Part shown: one piece after another, positions 53,796 to 62,046 of the stretch
Layout: every line of letters starts with the position of its first letter
How positions within the stretch are numbered: the stretch's first letter is position 1
The notes under the pieces: model-generated
The model's database searches: none
Told to the model about the DNA's origin: nothing
Seen by the model: the letters and a program-made list of their open reading frames with translations, nothing else
DNA from: Prevotella melaninogenica
GTDB taxonomy: Bacteria > Bacteroidota > Bacteroidia > Bacteroidales > Bacteroidaceae
Direction: 5' to 3'
Assembly: GCF_018128065.1 (NCBI RefSeq)
Contig: NZ_CP072359.1
Span: 1,364,001-1,428,000 of the forward strand
DNA: 64,000 nucleotides
Made by a program: the position numbers and the translations under genes

Positions 53796-54365
53796 ATGTT
53801 TAAGAACAGATACAAACATCTCATCTGTCTGACTCTCCTTATTCTCACCACTGCGAAAACAATGGCACAACAGGAATTAACCTTTGAGTTGGAGAATGTC
53901 AATGATTCGCTTTCATGGCTTTGCCTATGCCCTAAAACGGAAGTGAATACAGCACTGACAGGACAGAGAAAAAAGAGAAAAAAGAGGACAGCAATTGCTA
54001 AATGGAAACTCCCCTACCCTGTTTACCAATTAGCGATGGGTGATGTTAATAATGATGGAAAGGACGAAGCAATCGTCGGAGTTATCAAACCGACTCGCTT
54101 TTATCCACAGCCAGCACGCCGACTCTTCATCTTCAAACAGGTAAATGGTAAAATACGTCCTATGTGGATGGGTTCTCGTATGGGTGGAATACTATGCGAT
54201 TTCCGTTTTATCAAACCCTACATCCGAACATTACAAGCAACCACTGATGGTAAATATGTTGTCGCAGACTATGTCTGGGATGATTTCGGACTCTCTTTCG
54301 TAAGATTTTTAACCAAAGCTGTTAGCCACGAAGAAGCCATAAAACATTTTACATCGGACAAATAA
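53796..54365 (+). CDS. Secreted protein with an FG-GAP-like calcium motif (function unknown)
   Basis: The 189-residue protein starts at the ATG at 53796, which gives a proper signal peptide (KNRYKH, hydrophobic core, cut after KTMAQ). The mature part has MGDVNNDGKDEAIVG (about residues 85-99), the Asp-rich loop of FG-GAP/VCBS-type repeats, which may bind calcium. An in-frame TTG at 53784 lies in the -7 box and is rejected. It is 31 bases before the DUF3160 gene and probably in one operon with it and the capA-like gene. Confidence 0.72.
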   Translation: MFKNRYKHLICLTLLILTTAKTMAQQELTFELENVNDSLSWLCLCPKTEVNTALTGQRKKRKKRTAIAKWKLPYPVYQLAMGDVNNDGKDEAIVGVIKPTRFYPQPARRLFIFKQVNGKIRPMWMGSRMGGILCDFRFIKPYIRTLQATTDGKYVVADYVWDDFGLSFVRFLTKAVSHEEAIKHFTSDK

Positions 54366-54396
54366 AGAAAAAGTATAACTATTAAAACCAAACAAA

Positions 54397-55545
54397 ATGA
54401 AGTACAATTCCTATTACAATCTATTGCGAGAAGGCATATTTAGAACTGTAGCTATTGTCTTACTATGCTTATTCTTCTCACTTCCCACATGGGCACAAAG
54501 CAAAAAGACGGATAATAGCACAAGTGATGCATATATTGAACGTACGCAAGAAAAGAAAACACCTCTCATTCTTCCTGGTGCAGGAAAAATCAATGTGGAG
54601 AAACTGAAAGGTAAGATTGACACACGGATGGATATTTCCAAATTCAATCTTGCTGAACTGCGTGCACTGCGAAACGCTTTTGCTGCACAGCAAGGATATG
54701 CTTTCAAGGATGCCACATTGCGTGCTATGTATAATACGACAACGTGGTATAACAATGCTCTTTGGGATAAATACGAATCGGAAGAGACGAAAGGTAAAAG
54801 CTACCCAATACGTTATACAAAAGAACAACTTGCTTTTGCTGAACGTATCCGTACAAGAGAAAATGAGTTACGAAAGCTAAATTTCAAGCCAAAAGACAGC
54901 AAGGATGTGGTAAATATGAACAATCTTATCAATCCTTTCCAGCTGAACGAATTTGATCCAAAGCTATATAATATGTTAGGGCGGACTGGTTTTGCGATTG
55001 TTCCAGCAGAACATAATCAGCTTTTCCACGTATATGAGAAGAATGATTACAATGATTTCCCAAGCTTTGTAACCACCGACCTCTACCTACAACTATTCCA
55101 TCTCTATTTTGATTGCGTACTGCGTGATGTGGAGGAAAAGCATTTAGACTCCCTAATGATTGTCTTCTCTTCCAAAATGGAAGCAGAGATGAAACTACTT
55201 ACAAGTAGTAAGGATGTAGAAGTGAAGGCTGCAGCAGAATTTGGTCAAGCATGGTTTGCTGTGGCATCGTGGCTATTCAGTCATGATAAAGCACCTAAAT
55301 CAATGACTGCATTGAATGTCCCAGAAGCATATAAGAAAATGGTGATGGAAGAAATCACCAAATCTTTCGAAGCTGAGAATGCATACTCTGAGATGCTTGA
55401 GTATTCTTTTCCAGCAGAGAGGTTCGCCTATTCGCTCTTCCGTCCACGTGGTCATTACACCCGTTCTAAGGTTTGTAGTCGTTACTTCCGTGGCATGATG
55501 TGGTTGCAAACAGCCCATTTCGGCACGAATAAACCTGCAAAATGA
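54397..55545 (+). CDS. DUF3160 protein, N-terminal part (gene split by a frame change)
   Basis: The 382-residue product has a signal region (hydrophobic 16-33, ending LPTWAQ) and the N-terminal half of a DUF3160 protein: NLAELRALRNAFAAQ, MLGRTGFAIVP, FVTTDLYLQLFHLYFD and RPRGHYTRSKVCSRYFRGMMWLQ split near 350-372. It stops after NKPAK. The matching second half starts at 55542 in the -1 frame, overlapping by four bases (ATGA). Together they are about 837 residues, close to an intact DUF3160 protein. A lost A in the short A-run at the junction, coupled re-initiation or a frameshift would all explain this. Confidence 0.8.
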   Translation: MKYNSYYNLLREGIFRTVAIVLLCLFFSLPTWAQSKKTDNSTSDAYIERTQEKKTPLILPGAGKINVEKLKGKIDTRMDISKFNLAELRALRNAFAAQQGYAFKDATLRAMYNTTTWYNNALWDKYESEETKGKSYPIRYTKEQLAFAERIRTRENELRKLNFKPKDSKDVVNMNNLINPFQLNEFDPKLYNMLGRTGFAIVPAEHNQLFHVYEKNDYNDFPSFVTTDLYLQLFHLYFDCVLRDVEEKHLDSLMIVFSSKMEAEMKLLTSSKDVEVKAAAEFGQAWFAVASWLFSHDKAPKSMTALNVPEAYKKMVMEEITKSFEAENAYSEMLEYSFPAERFAYSLFRPRGHYTRSKVCSRYFRGMMWLQTAHFGTNKPAK

Positions 55546-56909
55546 AGCAGATTGCTCTCATTACAAATGTTTTCAACCAGCAACCAATGTTGAAGATTAT
55601 ATATAATAAGGTGAGCAAACCAATCACTTACCTCATGGGAACACCTGACAACGTGACCCTCTTACAGGTTGCAGACCTTATTAAAGAGATGGGCTTACCT
55701 ATAGAGAAGCTATTATCTTCAAATAAAGACATGGGTAAACTGACAGCAAACATTGAAGAAATAGCAAAGAAACAGACACGTATTGAGCTGAAGAAAACAC
55801 ATGGAACCAAATATGCCGTAGACATTATGCCTCAACGTTATCAGCCTGATGCAGAGGCATTGATAGCAACTACTGATCAAGATAGCCCTATCTCTCTCCG
55901 CCCATGTCCAAAGGGACTCGACTGGATGGCTGTGATGGGATTGCCCGGTGCCGAACGTATTCTCATGGATGAACTGAAAGAAGCACAGAAGTGGAAGGAT
56001 TTTCCAAAGGCGTTAATCAATGCTCGCAAGAAAGTTGCTAATACTCCGTGGGAGGCTTGTATGGCAAATCAGTGGATGTATTCGCTCCAGACATTGAGTG
56101 ATACTGCACAACAATTACCTTATTTCATGCAGACTCCACAGTGGCAGAAGAAGAATTTGAACACTGCACTTGCTTCTTGGGTTGAATTAAAGCACGATGC
56201 TATCCTCTATGCTAAGCAGCCTATGTTGGCAGAATGTGGCGATGGTGGCCCAGAACCACCTGTAGTGAAAGGTTATGTTGAGCCTAACGTAAAGTTCTGG
56301 GAGAAAGCTATTGCTCTTGTAACAAGAATGAATAAAGTCCTCGCAACTTACAATTTACAGACAGAAAAGGCAAAGGCTGTATATGAACGCATAAAGGAAA
56401 TGGCTGAATTCTGCCGTAATATCAGTAAGAAAGAGTTGAATGGTGAGAAGATTACCGATGAGGAATACAACCAGATTGAAATCATTGGTTCAACCGTAGA
56501 GAACATCTCTTTGGAACTTGTCAGCGAAGACAACCAAATGTTGCAGGGCTGGTCAGACGTTGTTAGCACCGACAAGAAGGTTGCAGTTGTTGCTGATGTC
56601 TTCACTGCTACAGGTGAAAACGTGGCTATGAAAGACATGTGTGTACTTTACGAAGGTGTTGGTCCTGCTTACGAAATATACGTAGTTGTTGAGATAGACG
56701 GCTCCCTTTATCTCACTCGTGGCTCTGTTTTCTCTTACCGTGAGTTCACTCGATTGACTTCAGACCCACGCATGACGGACGAAGAATGGCAAGAGGAATT
56801 AAAGAAGTCACCAACAGGTGGAACGCCATCATGGATAAATGAAATTATAGCTCCTATAAAGGGAATGAGTGCTGATGATGAAGAGACATTCTATAGTTCT
56901 GGTTGTTAA
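55542..56909 (+). CDS. DUF3160 protein, C-terminal part (continuation of 54397-55545)
   Basis: The 455-residue product begins MKQIALITNVFNQQP with no signal peptide, although the first half is secreted, so it makes sense only as the rest of that protein. DUF3160 features are YLMGTPDNVTLLQVADLIKE (about 31-50), GLDWMAVMGLPGAE, a NQWMYSLQTL segment, ASWVELKHDAILYAKQ and a C-terminal GTPSWINEI. If made alone it would stay in the cytoplasm. The ATGA overlap would allow translation to restart. Confidence 0.78.
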   Translation: MKQIALITNVFNQQPMLKIIYNKVSKPITYLMGTPDNVTLLQVADLIKEMGLPIEKLLSSNKDMGKLTANIEEIAKKQTRIELKKTHGTKYAVDIMPQRYQPDAEALIATTDQDSPISLRPCPKGLDWMAVMGLPGAERILMDELKEAQKWKDFPKALINARKKVANTPWEACMANQWMYSLQTLSDTAQQLPYFMQTPQWQKKNLNTALASWVELKHDAILYAKQPMLAECGDGGPEPPVVKGYVEPNVKFWEKAIALVTRMNKVLATYNLQTEKAKAVYERIKEMAEFCRNISKKELNGEKITDEEYNQIEIIGSTVENISLELVSEDNQMLQGWSDVVSTDKKVAVVADVFTATGENVAMKDMCVLYEGVGPAYEIYVVVEIDGSLYLTRGSVFSYREFTRLTSDPRMTDEEWQEELKKSPTGGTPSWINEIIAPIKGMSADDEETFYSSGC

Positions 56910-57855
56910 AGTTATTATATGCTTATTAACTCCTATCCTGCTATCTTTCAGTTGGATAGGAGCTAATGACATTGATAACAAGAAGACTACTTTTAAAGAA
57001 ACAAACGACACCTTACACATTGTTATCACAGGCGATTTGCTATTGGATAGAGGGGTAAGAGAGAAGATTAATATGGTGGGAGTTGATGCCCTATTCTCAC
57101 CAGCTATCGACTCATTATTCCACTCTTCTGATTATGTAATAGCCAACTTAGAATGCCCAGTGACCAAAATTAGGGAACGTGTGTTCAAACGTTTCATCTT
57201 TAGAGGGGAACCAGAGTGGTTGCCTGCATTACGTCGACATGGGATAACTCACCTCAACTTAGCTAACAACCATAGTATTGACCAAGGCAGAAGTGGGCTT
57301 TTAGACACACAAGAGCAAATTATAAAGGCAGGAATGATACCTATTGGAGCTGGTAAAAATATGGAGGAAGCGGCTAAACCTATCCTCATCTCCACAACTC
57401 CACGACATGTCTGGGTAATTTCATCACTACGTTTACCATTAGAGAACTTCCCCTATCTACCTCAAAAGCCATGTGTTAGTCAAGAGAGTATAGATAGTCT
57501 TATCTTACGTGTTGCACATTTGAGGACAACTGATAAGAATAGTTACATCCTACTTATATTACATTGGGGATGGGAACATCATTTTAAAGCCACACCACAA
57601 CAGCGTGAAAATGCGCATAAACTAATTGATGCAGGGGCTGATGCAATTGTTGGACACCATAGTCATACACTCCAAACGATTGAGACATATAGGGGGAAAC
57701 CTATTTACTACGGTATTGGAAACTTTATATTCGACCAACGAAAACCGATGAATTCTCGGGCATGTATAGTAGAGTTTTCCATCACTACAGACAACTGTAA
57801 AGTTAAGGCTTTACCTATAGAAATCAAGAACTGCGTACCCTACCTTAGTGAATAG
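56875..57855 (+). CDS. CapA-family protein (poly-gamma-glutamate synthesis type)
   Basis: The 326-residue protein has an N-terminal hydrophobic segment (signal or anchor) and the CapA metallophosphatase-like fold: ITGDLLLDRGV (about 44-54), VIANLECPVT, LNLANNHSIDQG (about 118-129), LHWGWEH and DAIVGHHSHTLQ with GIGNFIFDQ. In capsule loci CapA works in poly-gamma-glutamate export; here no CapB or CapC gene is present, so the role may differ. ATGs at 56875 and 56878 both fit. It overlaps the DUF3160 end by 35 bases and is co-transcribed with it. Confidence 0.85.
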   Translation: MMKRHSIVLVVKVIICLLTPILLSFSWIGANDIDNKKTTFKETNDTLHIVITGDLLLDRGVREKINMVGVDALFSPAIDSLFHSSDYVIANLECPVTKIRERVFKRFIFRGEPEWLPALRRHGITHLNLANNHSIDQGRSGLLDTQEQIIKAGMIPIGAGKNMEEAAKPILISTTPRHVWVISSLRLPLENFPYLPQKPCVSQESIDSLILRVAHLRTTDKNSYILLILHWGWEHHFKATPQQRENAHKLIDAGADAIVGHHSHTLQTIETYRGKPIYYGIGNFIFDQRKPMNSRACIVEFSITTDNCKVKALPIEIKNCVPYLSE

Positions 57856-57908
57856 CATTTTTAAATTGTGCTTATTTCTCACTTTTGGATAACTTTTCAG
57901 CGAAAAAG

Positions 57909-57940
57909 TTTGGAAGTTTACGTTTAAGTATATACTTTTG
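57909..57940 (+). promoter_or_regulatory. Promoter of the gene at 58009
   Basis: TTTG (57909-57912), 20 bases, TACTTTTG (57933-57940). An ACTTTT/AAAAGT hairpin-like sequence lies just upstream (57892-57908). Confidence 0.7.
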
Positions 57941-58008
57941 CAGCAGGTCTGAAGGTATAGCCTTACACAAAGTTATACCAAAAAGAAAAATGAAAAAGTA
58001 AACACAAT

Positions 58009-58821
58009 ATGAAACGACAAGGACAAACACTATCGTTAAAAAATCTAACAAAAAGTAATGTGTGGGACATTCAGGAAAACGATGTCTTCCGCCTTTGGGC
58101 ACAAGCAGAACGTGACGCTGATTTAAGGGATAATGAGCGTCACTACATTGATGTAATCAAAAGTGCCTTTATCATAGAAGAAGTAAAAGTTGATAAGCCT
58201 GAGGTTATTAAGAAATACGAAGAACGTGGCTGTCAAGTTGGTCAAGTTAGACTTGATGAAGGTATCACGGTAAAGTGGGCTTTGAAGAAAAAATCTATAC
58301 AGCGTGTTACTGATTTAACATGGGAAAACATCCATCACATTTCTGCTCAGAAGCTGATTGAGGTTTTGGAACGTAACTTTGGAGGTGGCTGGGAAAGTCT
58401 TCCACAAAGTGTACAGGACATTATCTTGAGTGCTTTTGATATAAGCACAACTACCCTACCAACAGCTCGTCTGAAAAAAGCTGGTGGTCTTTATGATAAA
58501 AAGGTTGCTGACGGCTTTGAAGTTCTTGAGATTTCTAAGGGTTCATGGACAGAAGCAATTTTCGCTAAAGAAAAACCTACCTCAACAGTTACCAGCACTA
58601 AACTTTCATCATTTGATGAGATGGAAGACGACAGTCTCTTGAAGAATTTGGATGATGAAGATGACATAATGCCAGAAGAAGAGAGGAATACTGACGATGA
58701 GGATGACGAGGACTTCGACGAGGATAAGCTCACAGAAGAAAGCTATCGTACCACATTCGATACCAATCCAGAAGAATTAGAGATGCAAGCCGATGAGGTT
58801 GGAGAAGATGTAGACTTCTAA
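58009..58821 (+). CDS. Protein with highly acidic C-terminal tail (function unknown)
   Basis: The 270-residue protein is not recognised. The first 190 residues look like a folded, soluble, mixed-charge domain (NVWDIQENDVFRLWAQAERD, GCQVGQVRLDEGITVKWALKKK). The last 70 are dominated by Asp and Glu (DDEDDIMPEEE, DDEDDEDFDEDK) and are likely disordered. Acidic tails of this kind occur in proteins that bind basic partners such as ribosomal proteins or compete with nucleic acid; that is an inference. It is a single-gene unit with its own promoter and terminator. Confidence 0.75.
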   Translation: MKRQGQTLSLKNLTKSNVWDIQENDVFRLWAQAERDADLRDNERHYIDVIKSAFIIEEVKVDKPEVIKKYEERGCQVGQVRLDEGITVKWALKKKSIQRVTDLTWENIHHISAQKLIEVLERNFGGGWESLPQSVQDIILSAFDISTTTLPTARLKKAGGLYDKKVADGFEVLEISKGSWTEAIFAKEKPTSTVTSTKLSSFDEMEDDSLLKNLDDEDDIMPEEERNTDDEDDEDFDEDKLTEESYRTTFDTNPEELEMQADEVGEDVDF

Positions 58822-58863
58822 TAAAGCATCGTGACAAATCAATATAATTAAAATATCGCAAAA

Positions 58864-58904
58864 AGAAAAGACCCAATCAACATCAAGTGATTGGGTCTTT
58901 TCTA
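58864..58904. terminator. Strong terminator, possibly bidirectional
   Basis: A perfect 16-base stem (AGAAAAGACCCAATCA at 58864-58879 with its complement at 58888-58903) has T-rich flanks on the right and A-rich on the left. It ends the gene at 58009 and could also end the small gene at 58988. Confidence 0.88.
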
Positions 58905-58987
58905 TTTCTATAAAATTAATCTTGCTCTTTTTTCTTTCCAAAATCGCTTATAAAACCATTAAAAGCTATGGAAGCGAATTGTTTGTT

Positions 58988-59101
58988 TTAGTGCTTTTTA
59001 GCCTTCTGTGCCAAAGCTTGACGACGTGCATTTTGAATCTCGAGGAAACGAACATCAACACTACTGTCAAACTCCTGATTTTTAATAATTAATCTTTCCA
59101 T
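58988..59101 (-). CDS. Very small protein, 37 residues (unknown)
   Basis: An ATG at 59101 on the minus strand opens a frame of 37 codons ending in TAA at 58988-58990. The product starts MERLIIKNQEF and ends with a basic, Ala/Gln-rich helix (NARRQALAQKAKKH). A consensus -7 box lies 34 bases upstream. Codon use is like that of the neighbouring genes. It is too short to judge by length alone, but the promoter, the well-formed frame and the terminator beyond support it. Confidence 0.55.
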   Translation of the reverse strand: MERLIIKNQEFDSSVDVRFLEIQNARRQALAQKAKKH

Positions 59102-59135
59102 AAATGTATAGTTATCTTAAATACTTAATCGGCTA

Positions 59136-59143
59136 CAAAGATA
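59136..59143 (-). promoter_or_regulatory. Promoter -7 box of the 37-residue gene
   Basis: TATCTTTG on the minus strand, 34 bases before the ATG at 59101. Confidence 0.55.
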
Positions 59144-59274
59144 CGTTTTCCAAGTAACTATAACAAATTTATATGTCTTTTTTGAACTCATTTTAGCCAC
59201 TTTTTGACCATAATCAATAGCATTGACTTATATCAAATACTCCCTCATATTACAGAAAACACAACGTAAAAGGT

Positions 59275-59304
59275 TGGCTATACCAAATAACTTTCATACC
59301 TTTG
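59275..59304 (+). promoter_or_regulatory. Promoter of the 27-residue gene
   Basis: TTG (59275-59277), 19 bases, TACCTTTG (59297-59304). The leader is about 70 bases. Confidence 0.6.
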
Positions 59305-59381
59305 CATTGAAATCACAAAGAAAAATAAGTAATAACCGCAGAGCCAAAGGGGTTCCGCACAAAAGAAGAAAGGATAACATT

Positions 59382-59465
59382 ATGTTAACATTCGGTATTG
59401 TTACTATCATTGCAGCCGTAATTGCAGAAGCATTGATTGTATCAAAGAAGATTAATCTTGATTAG
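59382..59465 (+). CDS. Very small membrane protein, 27 residues (unknown)
   Basis: The ATG at 59382 has an AGGA ribosome site eight bases upstream (59371-59374), rare in this AT-rich genome. The product starts MLTFGIVTIIAAVIAEALIV, a single membrane helix, and ends with a short charged tail (SKKINLD). A consensus promoter precedes it and a terminator follows, so it is a complete unit. A longer in-frame reading from 59223 starts before the promoter and is rejected. It could be a stress or regulatory membrane microprotein. Confidence 0.6.
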   Translation: MLTFGIVTIIAAVIAEALIVSKKINLD

Positions 59466-59544
59466 TAATTATCAAGTAGACAAAAGACCAGAAATTAAAT
59501 CGAACACTGTTGAGAACGATTAACAGTTGACAGATAAAAAGAAA

Positions 59545-59580
59545 AAGCCGGTATATCAAATGATGTATCGGCTTCTATTT
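59545..59580 (+). terminator. Terminator of the 27-residue gene
   Basis: AAGCCG (59545-59550) pairs with CGGCTT (59569-59574), with inner TATATC/GATGTA pairing, followed by CTATTTTG. Confidence 0.65.
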
Positions 59581-60169
59581 TGTAACTAACTTAGACTAAT
59601 GTTTGACAACTATCATACTAAACATGGCAATAAAATGATTCTTCTGTTAAATGTGTAGACGACTTGTTGTGTAGAGAAGAGTTGAAAAAACTTTTCCTTT
59701 CTAATATTAGAAAAGATGATATGGGTTTGAAAAAACATTACATAACTTGCAGGTAAATTCCTTTTAAAACAGTCCAAAACAAGCATAAAAAGTAGGTTTG
59801 TAACTAAAACAATATCAAACGGTTACAAGAGTCTCTTGCAAAAGATGCTTAATTGGGCCTCAAAAGGGCGTTAGTAAGACTTCAAAAGGGCATCTTTTGC
59901 AAGTCGATTGGGCATCTTTTAGGAGCCAAATGACCATATATAGATTTTAAGATAGGCGAAAATAATTTACACATCTAAACATACAAAGTGGCAAATTATT
60001 CTTTAGAAAGCAAGAAACATTATTATGAATAATATGGCACTATCTGCATGTTTAATTCAGTCATTTAATTGTTTATCCTTCCTTTATGACTATCTGAAAA
60101 ACATACTCATACTATATCAATATATAAGCGTATATAAGTTTTGTCTATGCACTTCATAAAAACAGATAG
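59581..60169. other. Gene-free stretch with one perfect palindrome and repeat copy D
   Basis: Apart from repeat copy D, this stretch holds only the 16-base perfect palindrome TTTCTAATATTAGAAA at 59698-59713. No coding frame with a promoter or ribosome site was seen. Confidence 0.5.
59844..59916 (-). repeat. 22-bp periodic GCCC-type intergenic array, copy D
   Basis: Reading the plus strand, GGGC blocks end at 59869, 59891 and 59913, 22 bases apart. The outer end AAAAGATGCTTAATT matches the AAGCACC end of the other copies in reverse. The first unit of copies A-C is missing. Confidence 0.8.
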
Positions 60170-60319
60170 AATGGTTCTCTGTTGCGTAGCATCGGAATGG
60201 TCCGAGCCAAAGTTTCCACTGCCACAGACTTGCTTCGTTTAAACATCTTCAGATGCGAAGAGTTCTTCCTCTACCAACCTGCCATCGCCAAACTGGGCTT
60301 GAAAAGCCTACAGAAATAA
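60170..60319 (+). pseudogene. Transposase remnant (C-terminal end, IS5/IS1182-like)
   Basis: A frame open from 60170 to a TAA at 60317-60319 reads NGSLLRSIGMVRAKVSTAT, then DLLRLNIFRCEEFF. The pattern resembles the C-terminal end of DDE transposases of the IS5/IS1182 type (LRxIGxxxAKV...LxxN). A stop codon lies just before it and no upstream part remains. Its GC content is clearly higher than that of the flanks. No terminal repeats were found. Confidence 0.45.
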
Positions 60320-60578
60320 CCGTGTCCATACATATCAAATCGTCTAAATCAATAATCCAATAAGCAGAAAAACGAACACTATCAAAAGCCATAGTCCTCT
60401 TCTTTGGGAGAGATTTAGAAAGAAACATTTTATACAGAACAGCTTCCGCTCGAATTATGTATTAATAATTGTTACCTTAAAAAGCTCACACCAATAAATT
60501 AGACTTACTATGAAGAAGAGCAAGAAGTCTTTAAGATTGCATTCTTTTATTATATTATTTGGGAGAAAAAAATACGTC

Positions 60579-60779
60579 TTACTCCCATATCCTTGCAGCA
60601 AGTTTAACAAATTCAACCTTGCCATCTATATAATCAGCAAAATACTCTGTGGCAGGTACACCGTCAGGAAGGTTGCATGAACCACATCCGCCACATGCAG
60701 GTGATTTACAATGGAAACGTTCTTGTATAAATTCAATGCGCTCCTCTCGGTCTGAAAATTCAATTTGTGGTGCTAACAT
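60579..60779 (-). CDS. Small Cys-rich protein with CX4CX2CX2C motif (unknown)
   Basis: The 66-residue protein is not recognised. It has four Cys within CKSPACGGCGSC (residues 24-35), which could hold a metal ion or iron-sulfur cluster, flanked by an acidic N-terminus and a helical C-terminus (VEFVKLAARIWE). There is no signal peptide. It lies 80 bases downstream of a HAD hydrolase gene on the same strand and may share its transcript. The next gene, nrdD on the other strand, is for anaerobic growth. Confidence 0.7.
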   Translation of the reverse strand: MLAPQIEFSDREERIEFIQERFHCKSPACGGCGSCNLPDGVPATEYFADYIDGKVEFVKLAARIWE

Positions 60780-60859
60780 ATACTCAATCTTTAGTTCAAA
60801 TATGCTTCATCCCTGATGAAAACATCATAAAAGATTCTGAAGGGAAAAGCAAAAGCAAT

Positions 60860-61549
60860 TTACAAAACGTACTTTAACTGTCTGAAAAATTCCAATTTTA
60901 ACAAGTGAGGGTGTTCGTACTCCTCTACAATTTCATGCTGCCATATAGTATGAAATGGGACGTATGCAGCCCATCCACCCAATTTCAAAACTGGCTCAAT
61001 ATCCGAACGAAAAGAATTACCCACCATCAAGAGCTGTCCTACATCAATAGAAAATTGCTCACATAACTGGTGATATGACTTTTCTGTTTTATCTGAAACG
61101 ACTATGATATCATCAAAATAGGAACTTAAGCCAGAACGATGAAACTTATTCTCTTGATCAAGCAATTCTCCCTTTGTAAAGACAACTAAATGATATTTTC
61201 CTGAATCACGTAAGACTCTCAATGTTTCTTCAACACCATCCATAGGCTTTCCTGGCAACTTAAGAAGTTCTTTTCCCAACTCTATAATCTTCTTAACCTC
61301 GTCAGCTTTAAGTTTTCCATCACTTACGTTTATTGCATTTTCCAAGAGGGATAGTAAGAAAGCCTTACTACCATAACCCAAGAGCGGCATATTTGCTGTT
61401 TCAACTGCAAACAGCGCTTTTGACACGTCCTCTGCAGGAGCATAACCGCTTAGTAACTTACAATATCCTTTTTCAACTGCTTCAAAATAGGTTTGACATT
61501 CCCATAAAGTATCATCAGCATCAAAGGCTATTAACGATATATCTTTCAT
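60860..61549 (-). CDS. HAD-superfamily hydrolase
   Basis: The 229-residue protein has the HAD motifs FDADDTLWECQ (motif I, around residues 9-19), VVFTKG (motif II), a Lys in VVSDKTEKSY and MVGNSFRSDIEP (motif III), with a helical cap between I and II. The DADDTLW form and the cap type resemble YjjG/haloacid-dehalogenase-like phosphatases acting on small phosphates or nucleotides; the substrate is not known. It heads a possible two-gene unit with the Cys-rich protein. Confidence 0.82.
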   Translation of the reverse strand: MKDISLIAFDADDTLWECQTYFEAVEKGYCKLLSGYAPAEDVSKALFAVETANMPLLGYGSKAFLLSLLENAINVSDGKLKADEVKKIIELGKELLKLPGKPMDGVEETLRVLRDSGKYHLVVFTKGELLDQENKFHRSGLSSYFDDIIVVSDKTEKSYHQLCEQFSIDVGQLLMVGNSFRSDIEPVLKLGGWAAYVPFHTIWQHEIVEEYEHPHLLKLEFFRQLKYVL

Positions 61550-61569
61550 AAACTTATTCTTTTTGCTTG

Positions 61570-61577
61570 CAAAATTA
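61570..61577 (-). promoter_or_regulatory. Promoter -7 box of the HAD hydrolase gene
   Basis: TAATTTTG on the minus strand, 20 bases before the ATG at 61549. From 61578 to 61861 nothing recognisable was seen. Confidence 0.5.
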
Positions 61578-61861
61578 CATTATTTATATGTGTGAAACAA
61601 ATAACACTCATAAAATAATCTGCTTATTTAATCAGCTACGTCAAATACAAAAGTATTCTTCTTGAAATATCACGGAAGATATAAGGAGAAAATATTTCAT
61701 TATAGAAAGCAAAATACTTCCTTTTTTAGATTTAATGAAATATCAAACAAAAAAATAAATCAGCAAGCAAAATAAACAGCAATCCCTTACTCCATCAACA
61801 TTACACGCCAAAAGATGCAGAAAAATAGTAATTTATCCAATATTATTTAGTTCAAAATTTC

Positions 61862-61892
61862 TTTGTTTTATGAATAGTTTTATATAAATTTG
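61862..61892 (+). promoter_or_regulatory. Promoter of nrdD
   Basis: TTTG (61862-61865), 19 bases, TAAATTTG (61885-61892). Expected RNA start near 61899. Confidence 0.75.
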
Positions 61893-61898
61893 CAGCAC

Positions 61899-62046
61899 AA
61901 AGTTTGCCGAAAGGGAAAACTTTTACAATAACAAATTGAAAAAAGTTATCCAAAACTGGCAACTTTTGAGTCAAAGAAGAATATTAAAAATCATTCTCCA
62001 AGAATAGCAACAAGAGATTTTCAAACACCTAAAAAATAAAACAACA
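61899..62046 (+). promoter_or_regulatory. Long structured leader of nrdD
   Basis: About 148 bases separate the expected RNA start from the nrdD ATG, much more than for most genes here. Two hairpins are seen: AAAGTTT with AAACTTT (61900-61922) and AAAAGTT with AACTTTT (61941-61967). No known riboswitch was recognised. Confidence 0.4.

Noticed and set aside
57872..58102. A 76-codon minus-strand frame over the promoter of the gene at 58009
   Set aside because: It overlaps the promoter and the gene start in antisense and has no promoter of its own.
59223..59381. Longer reading of the 27-residue gene from an ATG-like start at 59223
   Set aside because: The promoter at 59275-59304 lies inside it, and a strong ribosome site precedes the later ATG at 59382.
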